Assembly (NCBI GenBank): GCA_028583605.1
Contig: CM053328.1
Span: 7,588,836 to 7,652,835 of the forward strand
From: Dastarcus helophoroides
Lineage: Eukaryota > Arthropoda > Insecta > Coleoptera > Bothrideridae
DNA: 64,000 nt
Direction: 5' to 3'
This document shows positions 53,464 to 64,000 of this stretch, piece after piece. The notes beneath the pieces are model-generated. The model was not told where the DNA came from. It saw only the letters and a program-made list of their open reading frames with translations, and searched no databases. Positions within the stretch are counted from its first letter, which is position 1. Each line of letters begins with the position of its first letter. The position numbers and the translations under genes were made by a program.

Positions 53464-56400
53464 CTAGACTTGCACAAGTAAGTAAAAATGTAATCGGTTT
53501 TTAATCGCCTATTACTTTTCCGAAATATGTAATCGAGTAATTGGCATCGTTTGGCATCGTGGCACCGTACCGAATATACTTATTTGTAAGTGAAGTTTAT
53601 ATTATCGGTTTCGTGTTGCATGTTGCAGGTTGACACTTGTCGAAAATTCATACTTTCTATATTTTATAGTTTAGATACATAATTTAAAGAATTTGAAGTG
53701 TTATTAGCAAGTATTTGTATAATTTACTTACTACACAAAAGTCGAAATTTTGGAAAATTTTGGAAATTGTCAAATATTTAAACAACCCTTAAATACTTTG
53801 TAATTTGTTTAAGAAAAAGACACATGAATGTGTTCTAAGTACATGTAAAATTTTAAAAAAAAGTCACAATTTTCGAAAAAATATCATCGAAAATTTGAAA
53901 GCCAATTTCCAAAAATGCAGAATTTTCAATTAACTTCAAAAAATCTAAATTTTCAAAAGGCCACTTTGCTTAAGAAAACGCAAAATTATCAGAAAAGTCA
54001 AACTGTTTTAAAAATCACAATTTGAAAAAAAAATGTCGAAATTTAAAAATAGTCGAAATTCAAATAAAATGTTGATTTCCATTAAATCTAAATTTAAATA
54101 AAGTCAAAATTGTCGAAGTCTGAATATTGAAGAAAAGCCAAAATTATTAGAAAAGTCGAAAAAAAAGACCAAATTTTAAGGAATTAATATTTGAAATAAA
54201 GTTTTGAATGTTAAAATTTCGAAATAGCAGTCGACATTTTTAAAAAACTAAAATTTTTAAAAAATTAAAAATTTGAAAATTTATCGAAATATTTGAAAAG
54301 GTTGAAACTTTTAAAAAGACACAAATTTGAAAAAAAATCGACGTTTTGAAAAAAAAATAGAAAAATTCAAAATTTTGCAGAGTAATCGAAAATTTCAAAA
54401 AAATTCAGCAGTAAAAAAAATGCGATGTTTAAAAAAAAAATCGAAATTCTCAATCAAAAAATCTAGTTCAAAAAAACCGAAATTTAAAAAAATCGAAAAT
54501 TTACAAAAAGTCGAAATTTTGAGAAATACTTCTTTAAAAAATAGTCGACATTTTTTAGAATCAAAATATTCAAAAAGTAACAAATTTGAAAAAAATTTAA
54601 ATTTTCAAAAAAATTCGATAATTTAAAAATTGACATTTTGGAAACAGTTAAGCTTTCAAAAATTCTATATTTTTAAAAAATTACGAATTTTCAGATTGAA
54701 AATTTAAAAAAGAATGTCAAAATATTCAAAAAAAAGTCAAGGCTAAAGTTTAGAAAACAATTGCACCTTGAAAACTCGAAATTTTTAAAAAAATATAAAT
54801 TTTTGGAAAAGTTGGTCAAAAACTAAATAAACGTCGAAATTTAAAAAAAGAAATTTTTTTAAAAAAATGCAAAAATGTCAAAATTTTCAAAAAATATATT
54901 TTTGAAAAAATTTATACTTAAAAAAAATATAAATTTTGAAAAAAAAAGTAAAAAAGTGTAAAATATAAGTCTTTAAAAACGAGTCCAAATTTTGACAGAA
55001 AGGCGAATTTTGTAAAAAAAATACAAATTTTAATCTAACATCCATATTTTTTAAAAAAGTTCTAGTTTAAAAAAAAACGAAATTTACCAAAAGTTTCTAA
55101 AAAGTCGAAATTTTTAGAAATAATTCTAATTTAAAAAATAGTCGACATTTTTAAGAATCAAAATGTTCAAAATATAACAATTTTAAAAAATTTTCAAATT
55201 TTGAAAACTAGAAATTCAAATAATTCGAAAATTTAAAAACTGACAGTTTAACTCTCAAAAATTCTGCATTTTTAAAAAATTACGAATTTTCAACGAGTGG
55301 AAATTTAAAAAGAATGTCAAAAGTTTTAAAAAAGCCAACTTGTTAAAAAGGCCAAAGCTTGAAAAAAATTGAACCTTGAAAAAGCCAAATTTTCGAAAAA
55401 ACTAGAAAGTTTTGGAAAAGTTGGTCAAACATAAATAAAAATAGAATTTTAAAAAAAGGAAATTTTTTCGAAAAATGCAAAAATGTCTAAATTGTCAAGA
55501 AACTCTAAATTTTCGAAAAATTCTTAACTTTGATAAATGAAAATTTTCAGAAAAATCCATAATTTTAAACGAGTACAAATTTATGAAAAAAATTAAACTT
55601 AAAAAGGTATAAATTTTGAAAGAAAAAAGTATACAATTTAAAAAGTTGAAAATATGAGAAAAAGTCGGAAGTCTTTAAAAAAGGGTCCAAAGTTGAATTT
55701 TGTGAAAAAAAAAAATACAAATTTTGATGAAACATCCATATTTAAAAAAAATTGTTAGAAATATCGAAAAATTCGAACTTTTTTTTGAAAATTTATACTT
55801 TTTTGGTAAATTCGATTTTTCAAAATATTTATTTTTCGAAAATTTCGAATTAAAATATGGAAAAAATGGCCACATTTTTGATGCAATTGTAATTTTAAAA
55901 AGTGTTGCGTTTAGAAACTCAAGATTTTTAAAAAATTCGGAATTTTAATAAAAAAAGTCTTTAATTTTAAAATAACGATATTTCACAAAATTCAACCATT
56001 TGAAAAATTCGACATCATTTTCATAAACAATCGAAATGTTTAAAAAATTGAATTTAAAAAAAATACGAAATTTTCACGAGGCAAATTTTTCAAGAAGTCA
56101 AAGGTTCGAAAGTAGACATTTTCAATAGTATTTTGAAAATAATTTTAGAAAGTTAAAAAAAACGGAATTTAAACAACAGAAAATTTTAAACAAAAGAATT
56201 TTCGAAAAATGTCGAAATTAAAAACATATCGATTCATAAAACACGTTTATGAAATTAGCGGTTGTGGTAATAGCGAATGGGATCGGATGAAATATTGACT
56301 AGTAAAACTATGAAATGTAAAAAGAAATGATGATCTAGAATTACAATCAAAAGGGACCTATCTAGATTGTTTTGAGGGTTCAAAGAATTTCAAGTTAGAA

Positions 56401-56630
56401 AGTTTAATCAAAATCATTAGAGTTATTTCAAAGAAAATATATATATTTCAAAATTATGCGCCTTTCTATTTCTCCAAACGATGCCGATTACCTAATCAAA
56501 CGCGATGCCCATTATTACCCATATTCGTCTCGTGACGTCACGATTACGATAATCGGCATCGTTGTACTCGTCCAATGAGTATTTGTACCTGTAATCGGAC
56601 GATGCCGTACTCACTCGTGCATGTCTCTAG
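53464..56630. mobile_element. Candidate terminal-inverted-repeat element in NPC1 intron 3, filled with A-rich fuzzy repeat
   Basis: The left end (CTAGACTTGCACAAGTAAGTA, read in two parts CTAGACTTGCAC and AAGTAAGTA) is mirrored at the right end, whose reverse complement reads CTAGAGACATGCACGAGTGA. Subterminal words GTAATCGG and GGCATCG occur near both ends (53495-53570; 56483-56610). The interior, about 53700-56230, is A-rich repeat (AAATTTTCAAAAAAATTCG-like). No coding capacity. A clean 8-bp duplication is not seen. hAT-like ends are suspected only. Confidence 0.4.
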
Positions 56631-56664
56631 TATGTATCATATTCCAAAAATTTTGGGTGGGAGA

Positions 56665-59600
56665 TAGGGTTGTCGATTCCTTTTTAAAATAATCGATTTT
56701 TGGATCGATTTGAATCGTGAGCAAAAGTACCGACTCCCGATAAAATTGGGTGCTGAAAGATCGATTTCCGATTAATCGCCTTGTTGGTGAAATTATTAAA
56801 CATTTCTAATAAATGAAAAATTGAATGATAATAATGAATTGGCGTAGTTTAATTTTGAAAGTTTTTTCTTGGATTTTAAACACTAATATTTATATTTTAA
56901 TTATTTATTTCTAATTAGAAAAAAATCCTATACATATTTATTTTCTGCTTTGTTTTTTATTTATGCATTTTTGGTTTTTTAAGAAGAAATAAATATATTT
57001 AGAAATATGAAGTGTAAACTGGAAATTAAAGTGGAAATTTCTACTTTATTCCCCAGATTTCGACTTGTTTTGCAGAAATGTCATAGATAAAGTGGAAATT
57101 TCGGCTTTAATCTCGAAATTTCAACTTTTTTTCACGAAATTTCAAGATAAGTTAACATTTTTTATTCTATGATTAAGTTAGGCAGATGACAGTTAAGCCC
57201 CACCAACCCTTAGAAAATAAGACTAAATTCTAAGCACCAACTTTTTTACAATTTAATATTGACACTTAGCAGTAGGATACGTTCAGTAAATTCAATTTTT
57301 TATTACCCAAAATTTCGGTTTTTTTCTTGACATGCAAGGTTAAAATAGAATTTTCGAGAAAAAATTCGAAATTTCGAGTTCAAAGTCCACATTTTATAAA
57401 AGCGTAGAAAGGCATTGATTAAAAAAAATTATATTTTAAAATTTCGACATTTTACAAAGGCGTAAAAAAGACATTGATTTAAAAAAATATTTTAAGAGAT
57501 TTCGACTTTTTGCTCGAAATTTCGATTTTTTTCGAAATTTCGACTTTTTTTCTCGAGATTTGGATTTAAACTCGAAATTTCGGCTTTAAACCCGAAATTT
57601 CGTCTTTGCACTCAAAAACTTTTTTTCTCGAAAATTCGACTTTTTTCTTGAAATTTCTACTTTTTTCCTAAAATTCCGAGGTTAATCTCGAAATTTCGAC
57701 TTCAATCTCGGAATTTCGACTTTGATATTGAATTTTTTCTCGAAATTTCGAGAATAAGTCGCTCTATAATAAGCACACTATAATTAAATTAGGCAGACGA
57801 CAGTTACATCCCATCACTTCTCTTTCCCAACAATCTTGACAGTTGTTAGTAGGGTGCGACCAATAATTGCTATTTTTAATTAGCAAATTTTGGTCTTTTT
57901 CTTAGAAATTTCGAGATTAAGTTGAAATTTCGAAAAAAAGTCGAAATTCCGAGTTCTACATCGAAATTTCGTGATTAAGATCAAAATTTCGAGTAAAAAG
58001 TCTGAATTTGAAAAAAAAGTCGAAATTTGAGAAAAAGTCGAAACTTCGATCTCATAAGCTCGAAATTTGGAGAAGAAGAGTCAAAATTTGAGAAAAACGT
58101 TAGTCGAAATTCCGAGAAAAAGTCGAACTTTAAGAAAAATAATTTGAAATTTCGAAAAAAAGGACGAAATTTTGACTTTTAAAGTCAAAATTTCCAGAAA
58201 AATGTCGGAATTTCTATATTAAGGTCAAAATTTCGAGAAAGAAGTTGAAATTTGAGAAAAAAAGACGAAATTTCGCGAAAAAGGTCGAAATGTCAAGAAA
58301 AAAAGTCAAAATTTTGAGAAAAAAAGTCGAAATTTAAGAAAAAAAATCGAAATTTCGAGAAAAAAGTCGAAATTTCGAGCTTAAAATCGAAATTGGAAAA
58401 AAAATCGAAATTTCTAAAAATAACATGTTTTTTAATCGATATCCTTTCAACGCCCTTGTAACATTTCGAAAAAGTTGAAATTCAGAACGAAGTCGAAATA
58501 ATTTTCAGGAAAAAGTCGACATTTGAGAAAAAAGTCGAAATTTTAAGAAAAAAAAGTCGAAATATTGAGTTTAAAGTCGAAATTTCGATTCTAAGGTCAA
58601 CATTTCGAGAAAAAAGTCGACATTTGAGAAAAATTTCGAAATTTCGACAAAAAAGACGAAATTTCGAATATTATGAGAAAAAAGTCGAAATTTCGAGAAA
58701 AAAATCGAAATTTCGAGAAAGAAGTCGAAATTTCGAGCTTAAAATCGAAATTGGAAAAAAAATCGAAATTTCTAAAAATAACATGTTTTTTAATCGATAT
58801 CCTTTCAACGCCCTTGTAACATTTCGAAAAAGTTGAAATTCAGAACGAAGTCGAAATAATTTTCAGGAAAAAGTCGACATTTGAGAAAAAAGTCGAAATT
58901 TTAAGAAAAAAAAAGTCGAAATATTGAGTTTAAAGTCGAAATTTCGATTCTAAGGTCAACATTTCGAGAAAAAAGTCGACATTTGAGAAAAATTTCGAAA
59001 TTTCGACAAAAAAGACGAAATTTCGAAATATTATGAGAAAAAAGTCGAAGTTTCGAGAAAAAAATCGAAATTTGAGGAAAGTCGAAATTTCGATATTAAG
59101 GTCAAAAGTGAGTTCAAAGTCGAAATTTTGAGAAAAATTTCGAAATTTCTATATTAAGGTCAAAATGTCGAGAAAAAAGTCGAAATTTGAGAAACAAAAA
59201 ACGAAGTTTCGAGAAAAATTTCGAAATTTCGGGAAAAAATTAAATTTGAGGAAAAAGTCAAAATTTCGAAAAAAAAGTCGAAATTTTGAGAGAAAAAAGT
59301 CGAAATTTGAAAAAAAAAAATCGAAATTTCGAGAAATAGGTCGAAATTTAGAGTTTAAAATCGAAATTTGAGAAAAAAAGTCGAACTTTCTAAGAATAGC
59401 ATTTTTTTAAATCGATTTCCTCTGCGTCTTTGTAATATTTCGAAAAAGTCAAAATTTCGAGAAAAAAGTCGAAATTTTGAGAGGAAAAAGTCGAAATTTC
59501 GAGAAAAAAGTCGAAATTGCGAGCTTAAAATCGAAATTTGAGAAAAAAGTCGAAACTTCTAAAAATAGCATTTTTTTAAATCGATTTCCTTTCTGCGCCT

Positions 59601-60510
59601 TTGTAACATTTTGAAAAAGTTCAGATTTTCAGAAAAAAGTCGAAATGTCCAGAAAAAATTCTAAATTTTGAGAAGAGTCGAAATTTGAGAAAAAAGTCAA
59701 AACTTAAAATAAAAGTCGAAGTTTGAGAAGAGTCGAAATTTTTAAAATAAATTTTTTTTTAATCGATGTCCTTTCTACGCCTTGGTAACATTTCGTTAAA
59801 TTTCGATTTAAAAATTGAAATTTCTACTTTTTTCTAGAAATTTCGACTCTAAACTCCAAATTTCGACTTTTTTTTCGAAATTTTGATATTAAAGTCGAAA
59901 TTTTGACTTTAATCTCGGAATTTAGAGGAGAAAAAGTCAACATTCCTTTTTTTTAAATTGATGTTCTTTCTACGCTCTTGTAATTTTTACTTCAAAAAAA
60001 GTAAATAAACTTTTTTCAAGTTTTGTAGTGTATTTATTAATACGCGTGTAACGTTTTCAACCACTAAATTAAAGTTTTTAAGACCGGTAACAGGTAATAA
60101 AATAAGGTAGAGTAATTTTTGTGAATATATGGTAATTTTAACTGCGTATGTACGGAATTTTACCTTCAAATATATGGCAACACTGCACCACAGTTATCTT
60201 TCCTATTCAGTCAACGACATAATGAATGAAAAGAAATGTTAATGCTGCCATCTGTTGGCTTATTAATGCAGCTATTACTAGTAGATGGAAGTAGATAATA
60301 ACATAACGACATAAATACACTTACATAACAAATAAAAAAAAATTCTCATTAAATTTACAGTGACCTTTACCTAAGGTAAATCGATCCGATTCTTAGGATT
60401 TTTGAATCGTTCATTAGATCGATCCTATATTTGAGATCGATCTAAAAAATCGACCTTGAGACTTAAAAAAATCAATTTTTCGATTAATCTATCTCAGATC
60501 GACATCCCTA
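56665..60510. mobile_element. Second candidate hAT-like element in NPC1 intron 3
   Basis: The left end TAGGGTTGTCGATT is mirrored by the right end, whose reverse complement is TAGGGATGTCGATCTGAGA. Both subterminal regions are rich in ATCGAT words (56690-56780; 60380-60500). The interior is fuzzy repeat, T-rich at about 57000-57780 and A-rich at about 57900-59760, plus a tandem duplication (58381-59095). No transposase frame. The flanking 8-mers do not match well, so the boundaries are tentative. Confidence 0.45.
58345..59075. repeat. Near-identical 358-bp tandem duplication
   Basis: TTAAAATCGAAATTGGAAAA starts at 58381 and again at 58739. The copies agree over roughly 350 bp except for two one-base homopolymer length differences and about one substitution. 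This is much closer than any other repeat pair in the window and indicates a very recent duplication. Confidence 0.85.
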
Positions 60511-63500
60511 GGGGGAGGGGCAATTTGGCTTTGAAGGCAAGCTTCACCCCAAGTCCATGTTGTTTTTATTTTGTTTTTTACTGCAAACTCCAAATTAAAA
60601 AAATAGATAATATAATAATTTAAATTACGTTGCTTTTAGAAACTTCAATTTTTTTCTTCTTCAATTTTCATTTTATTTATTTATTTTCGCTTTTCGAATT
60701 TAGAATTTAGACTTCAAATTCCGACATTTTATGGATCGACAACACTCTAGGAACATTTTTTTTTATAGAAATTTCTCTTTATATACTTTTTTTTTCTCAT
60801 AAATTTCGACTTTTAACTCAAAATTTAAATCTTGAATTCAAAATATCGCGTTTAAACTTTGGAATTATTATTAATGTTGCTTATTTTTATAAAATTATTA
60901 AATTCACTTTTTTCTTAAGATTGCAACCTTAAATTCAAACTTTTGGTTTTTGATTTTGATTTTTCTATTTTCCGAAATTTCGACTTTCAATCTCTTGAGA
61001 ATTTTTATTATTATGTTTGTATACATATGATTCGTTTTTTTTTCAAATTTATGAATTTTAATTTTATACTTTATACAAGTTTTTGATATTTTCTAGAAAT
61101 TTTTATATTTATTTTCGCGTTTTTTCGCCAAAATTTTTATTATTATATTGCTTTTTATAACTTTGATAAATTTCAGACTTTTTGGACATTTTCTAAAGCA
61201 CCAGATTTTAGTCTTTTTTTTTCTAAAATTTGAACATATATTAAGAAATTTTGTTTTTATTTTTTGAAATTTCGACTGCAATTTCTAGGATTAAACCCAG
61301 ACGAGAAATTACCGTGTCGCCTGAAACTTGGTAGAGTATGTTTTTTCAAAATGAACTAAATGAAATAAATTATTTAGTTGAAAAAACTCGCTATTAACTG
61401 TCAGCCTAATATAATAAAAAAACAATGACTTGCAGCTGCAGTATTTATTACAATGTAAATTGCAAATAAACGTAGTCAAAGCAAACAGCGGTTTTGAAAG
61501 GGACTCTATTAGAATACATAATTAAATTAGCGCAATAAAAAACAATCTTATTTTTATTATTATTCCACACACAAATAATTTGTTGCAAGCGAAGGACATA
61601 TGAAAAATGAATCAATGATTACTTTAAAATGTCCAATGTAGAATATTTACTTTTAAGGGAAATACACAAAGGGTGCTCGAATTGACAGAAAAAATTCTAT
61701 CGATATTTCAAGAAAAATGAAACTTATAAAAAACTATTCTCGAACTTTCTAGAAAAAAGTCGATATTTGGAGACTATTGTCAAAATTAAAAAAATTAGAT
61801 CGAAGAATGTCCAACATGATTTTTAAATTATAGTTAACCTGAAAAGTCAAACTGTCATCTAATAATATTTTGACAAATCAACAATATTTTGTTTTTAAGT
61901 CGATGTCACAACCAAAATCGCAGTCATCCAGATTCAGTGTGCCATAAATAACATGGACGAAATCCATTTATTTCAGAGTGTATACTTTTCGGAACATTTG
62001 AGTTGGGTATGCTAAACTGGCGAGATACAAGAAGATCGAAACCGGTCTTTGGTTCCCAAATTCTGACTGAATCTGACGAATGTTAAAACTTCTGTGCATT
62101 ACTTGTTTTATTCTCATTTTTTTTAGAAGTTCTATTTAAAAGGAAATATGGTTTAGTTAACACAGTCTGACTCTACATCCCCATATTTCCCAATTTTAGA
62201 AATTAATCAACGAGTTATTATTATCGCGCAAGGTTTAAAAATACTCAATACATATCAAATACGTTCGAGATGATGCTGATAGTACAAAAGAATGTTGTCA
62301 TAAAAGTGTTTTCATTTTATGTTAATTAACACCTGGTCTGTTATCAGTTTAGAGGTTAACTAACTAGATTTGTTATCTCTGCTGAAAAACTCACAGGTGT
62401 TGCAGCTTACCTTAAATTGGCTTAATAATCTGAAGCAAAATTTATTAAATTCCAAAGAGCGAAGGTTTTCAACCTAATTTCTAGATTGAAAAGTGAAAGC
62501 GATTGATATTTTGTTCTTCGTAAAAGAATATTAAAAAATAGAATGTGACTACATCACAAATCTGCGGAACGTGAATGCTGTTGTAGTTTTTTTTATTAAT
62601 TTTTAATTATCTTTTTTTAAGTTACACTGTTTGTTAAAAAATTTTTGACTTCCCAAAATCGTATAAATATAAAACTTTTTGCATAACCATAATAGCTTGT
62701 TGCAGATATAAATGAAAGATGTTTTTTTTTTATTAAATCATCAAAACTGAAGTAAATTATAATTAACGATTCATTAAAAAAATAATAACTGTTATTTCAG
62801 TTTCCATTTATGATTTATTACGTAAAGTTTGTTTGCTTGTTTTTTAAAAATGTTATATTAAAATTCTAATATATGAAAATTTATCATTACAATCAATTCA
62901 AAGAATTTTCTAACGTGTTTTATTTTATTGACACGTTTTCCTGAAATTATTTTTAGGTCTAGAAGTTTTGTTGTGACCAGTTTCAGTGTGTTGGCCTTGT
63001 TAGAACATCTTTTCCACTTTCTTTGACGTTTGGGGAAAACGGATGAGAACAACGAAAAATTATTCGACTTGAATATCTTCAAAAACATTGCGGTTGTAGT
63101 ATTTTTACATATTCTAGCTGTTTCGTCCCCTTCGAGTACATTACATAACTGATTATTATCTTTAATTGATGCGTAATTTTCCGTCTCGTTAATAAATATT
63201 TTTAATGATTTGTATATTCAATAATTAACCAATTTAATTAAACAGTGTTTTTATAAATTTGTGTTTTAAATTGGTAAAATACGTTAATATTTTCGGAAAA
63301 TAAGTGCTTCCTTCAGAAAAAACGCATTAGAGGTTTCATGTTAAAAGATTGTTTGTGGTGGAATGATATCGACAAATGAAATAATAATGTTTTTAAAATC
63401 AGTCATTAATTCAACGCGTATTCCTCGAAATTTTTTGTCGTAAAAATAATTTGCACAACTTACACAGGCTGATTGTGCATGAATTTTAATAACATCCGAA

Positions 63501-64000
63501 GTATTAAACATCGCTTATTATTAATATTTTCCACAAAATGTCCACAACACTTCCTCAAATTTTTCCGAGTATAGTATTATATTCCCTAAAATGTAGACGT
63601 TGAAATCAATATTTTGATTTTTTTTTCTTCTAGAATCCTGGTTGAAATTTAGATATTTCGAGTTCTCTTTTACAAATCTGGAATATCACCATCACAAATG
63701 TCAAAAAAATCTAGTTTCTAGTTTAATGGCATGTTTTAAAAAGAGGATCTAACTTTTCAGAGTAAACTTGTAAACTGTTTTCAGAAGGTTCCCAATTTAA
63801 ATGTCCAATGTTTAGATGTTTAACTGAAAATTTTGATTCCTTTTTATTTCGATTTATTTTCAAGGTGTCTTTGAAATGTGCGAGTATCTTTTTAGGACCT
63901 TTTTGAGTTTAAAACTATAAATATTATTTTCTTTCAAATATTTTACGGTTTTTTTTAACCAAATGTTGAATGTATTTAACATTTTTTTTTCAGAACTTTT
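60511..64000 (+). other. NPC1 intron 3, remainder to window edge
   Basis: T-rich fuzzy repeat to about 61290, then mostly ordinary AT-rich intronic DNA. No NPC1 exon 4 or any other gene could be identified. Confidence 0.5.

Overview
The window is nuclear DNA from an animal, most probably an insect and possibly a beetle (the order is inference). Genes have GT-AG introns; several are only 50-105 nt, while others reach 17 kb. Proteins match animal families, with an insect-type single-lipoyl dihydrolipoamide acetyltransferase and an NPC1a-like N-terminal domain. More than half of the DNA is very AT-rich, fuzzy low-complexity repeat built from short words such as GAAATTTCGACTTTTT. No bacterial operons, CRISPR arrays, rRNA or convincing tRNA genes are present.

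Layout. 1-4211 (-): first coding exon of a polypeptide N-acetylgalactosaminyltransferase; the rest of the gene lies beyond the left edge. 7054-10383 (+): DLAT, the E2 of pyruvate dehydrogenase, six exons. 13962-14624 (+): GINS4/SLD5, one exon. 15115-15905 (+): small coiled-coil protein of unknown family, three exons. 16128-19870 (-): SNRNP40, a U5 snRNP WD40 protein, four exons. 21262-24409 (+): PIF1 helicase, three exons. 29103-31237 (-): FAF2/UBXD8, three exons. 32804 to beyond 53328 (+): first three coding exons of NPC1 (signal peptide exon, a 17.5-kb intron, then two exons of the sterol-binding N-terminal domain); the gene continues past the right edge.

The genes are housekeeping functions (mitochondrial carbon entry, DNA replication, splicing, ER-associated degradation, sterol export) and do not form a functional cluster. 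GINS4 and PIF1 both act in DNA replication or maintenance, but nothing here shows that their proximity matters.

Between and inside the genes: a family of foldback (palindromic) elements in at least seven copies, three of which share the same ends and are flanked by 12-15 bp target-site duplications; a GC-rich inverted-repeat element nested twice inside another repeat family that also supplies an unoccupied site; a 185-bp GC-rich MITE; a ~380-bp higher-order satellite of three ~127-bp monomers; a 2.8-kb polypyrimidine tract; tandem arrays of ~583 bp and 358 bp; and two adjacent candidate terminal-inverted-repeat elements filled with the fuzzy AT repeat.

Four of the genes (DLAT, the coiled-coil gene, SNRNP40, PIF1) contain in total seven single-base insertions relative to the frame the protein family demands. 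Removing them makes every spliced reading frame come out exactly. The simplest explanation is consensus error in the assembly, but this is not proven here.
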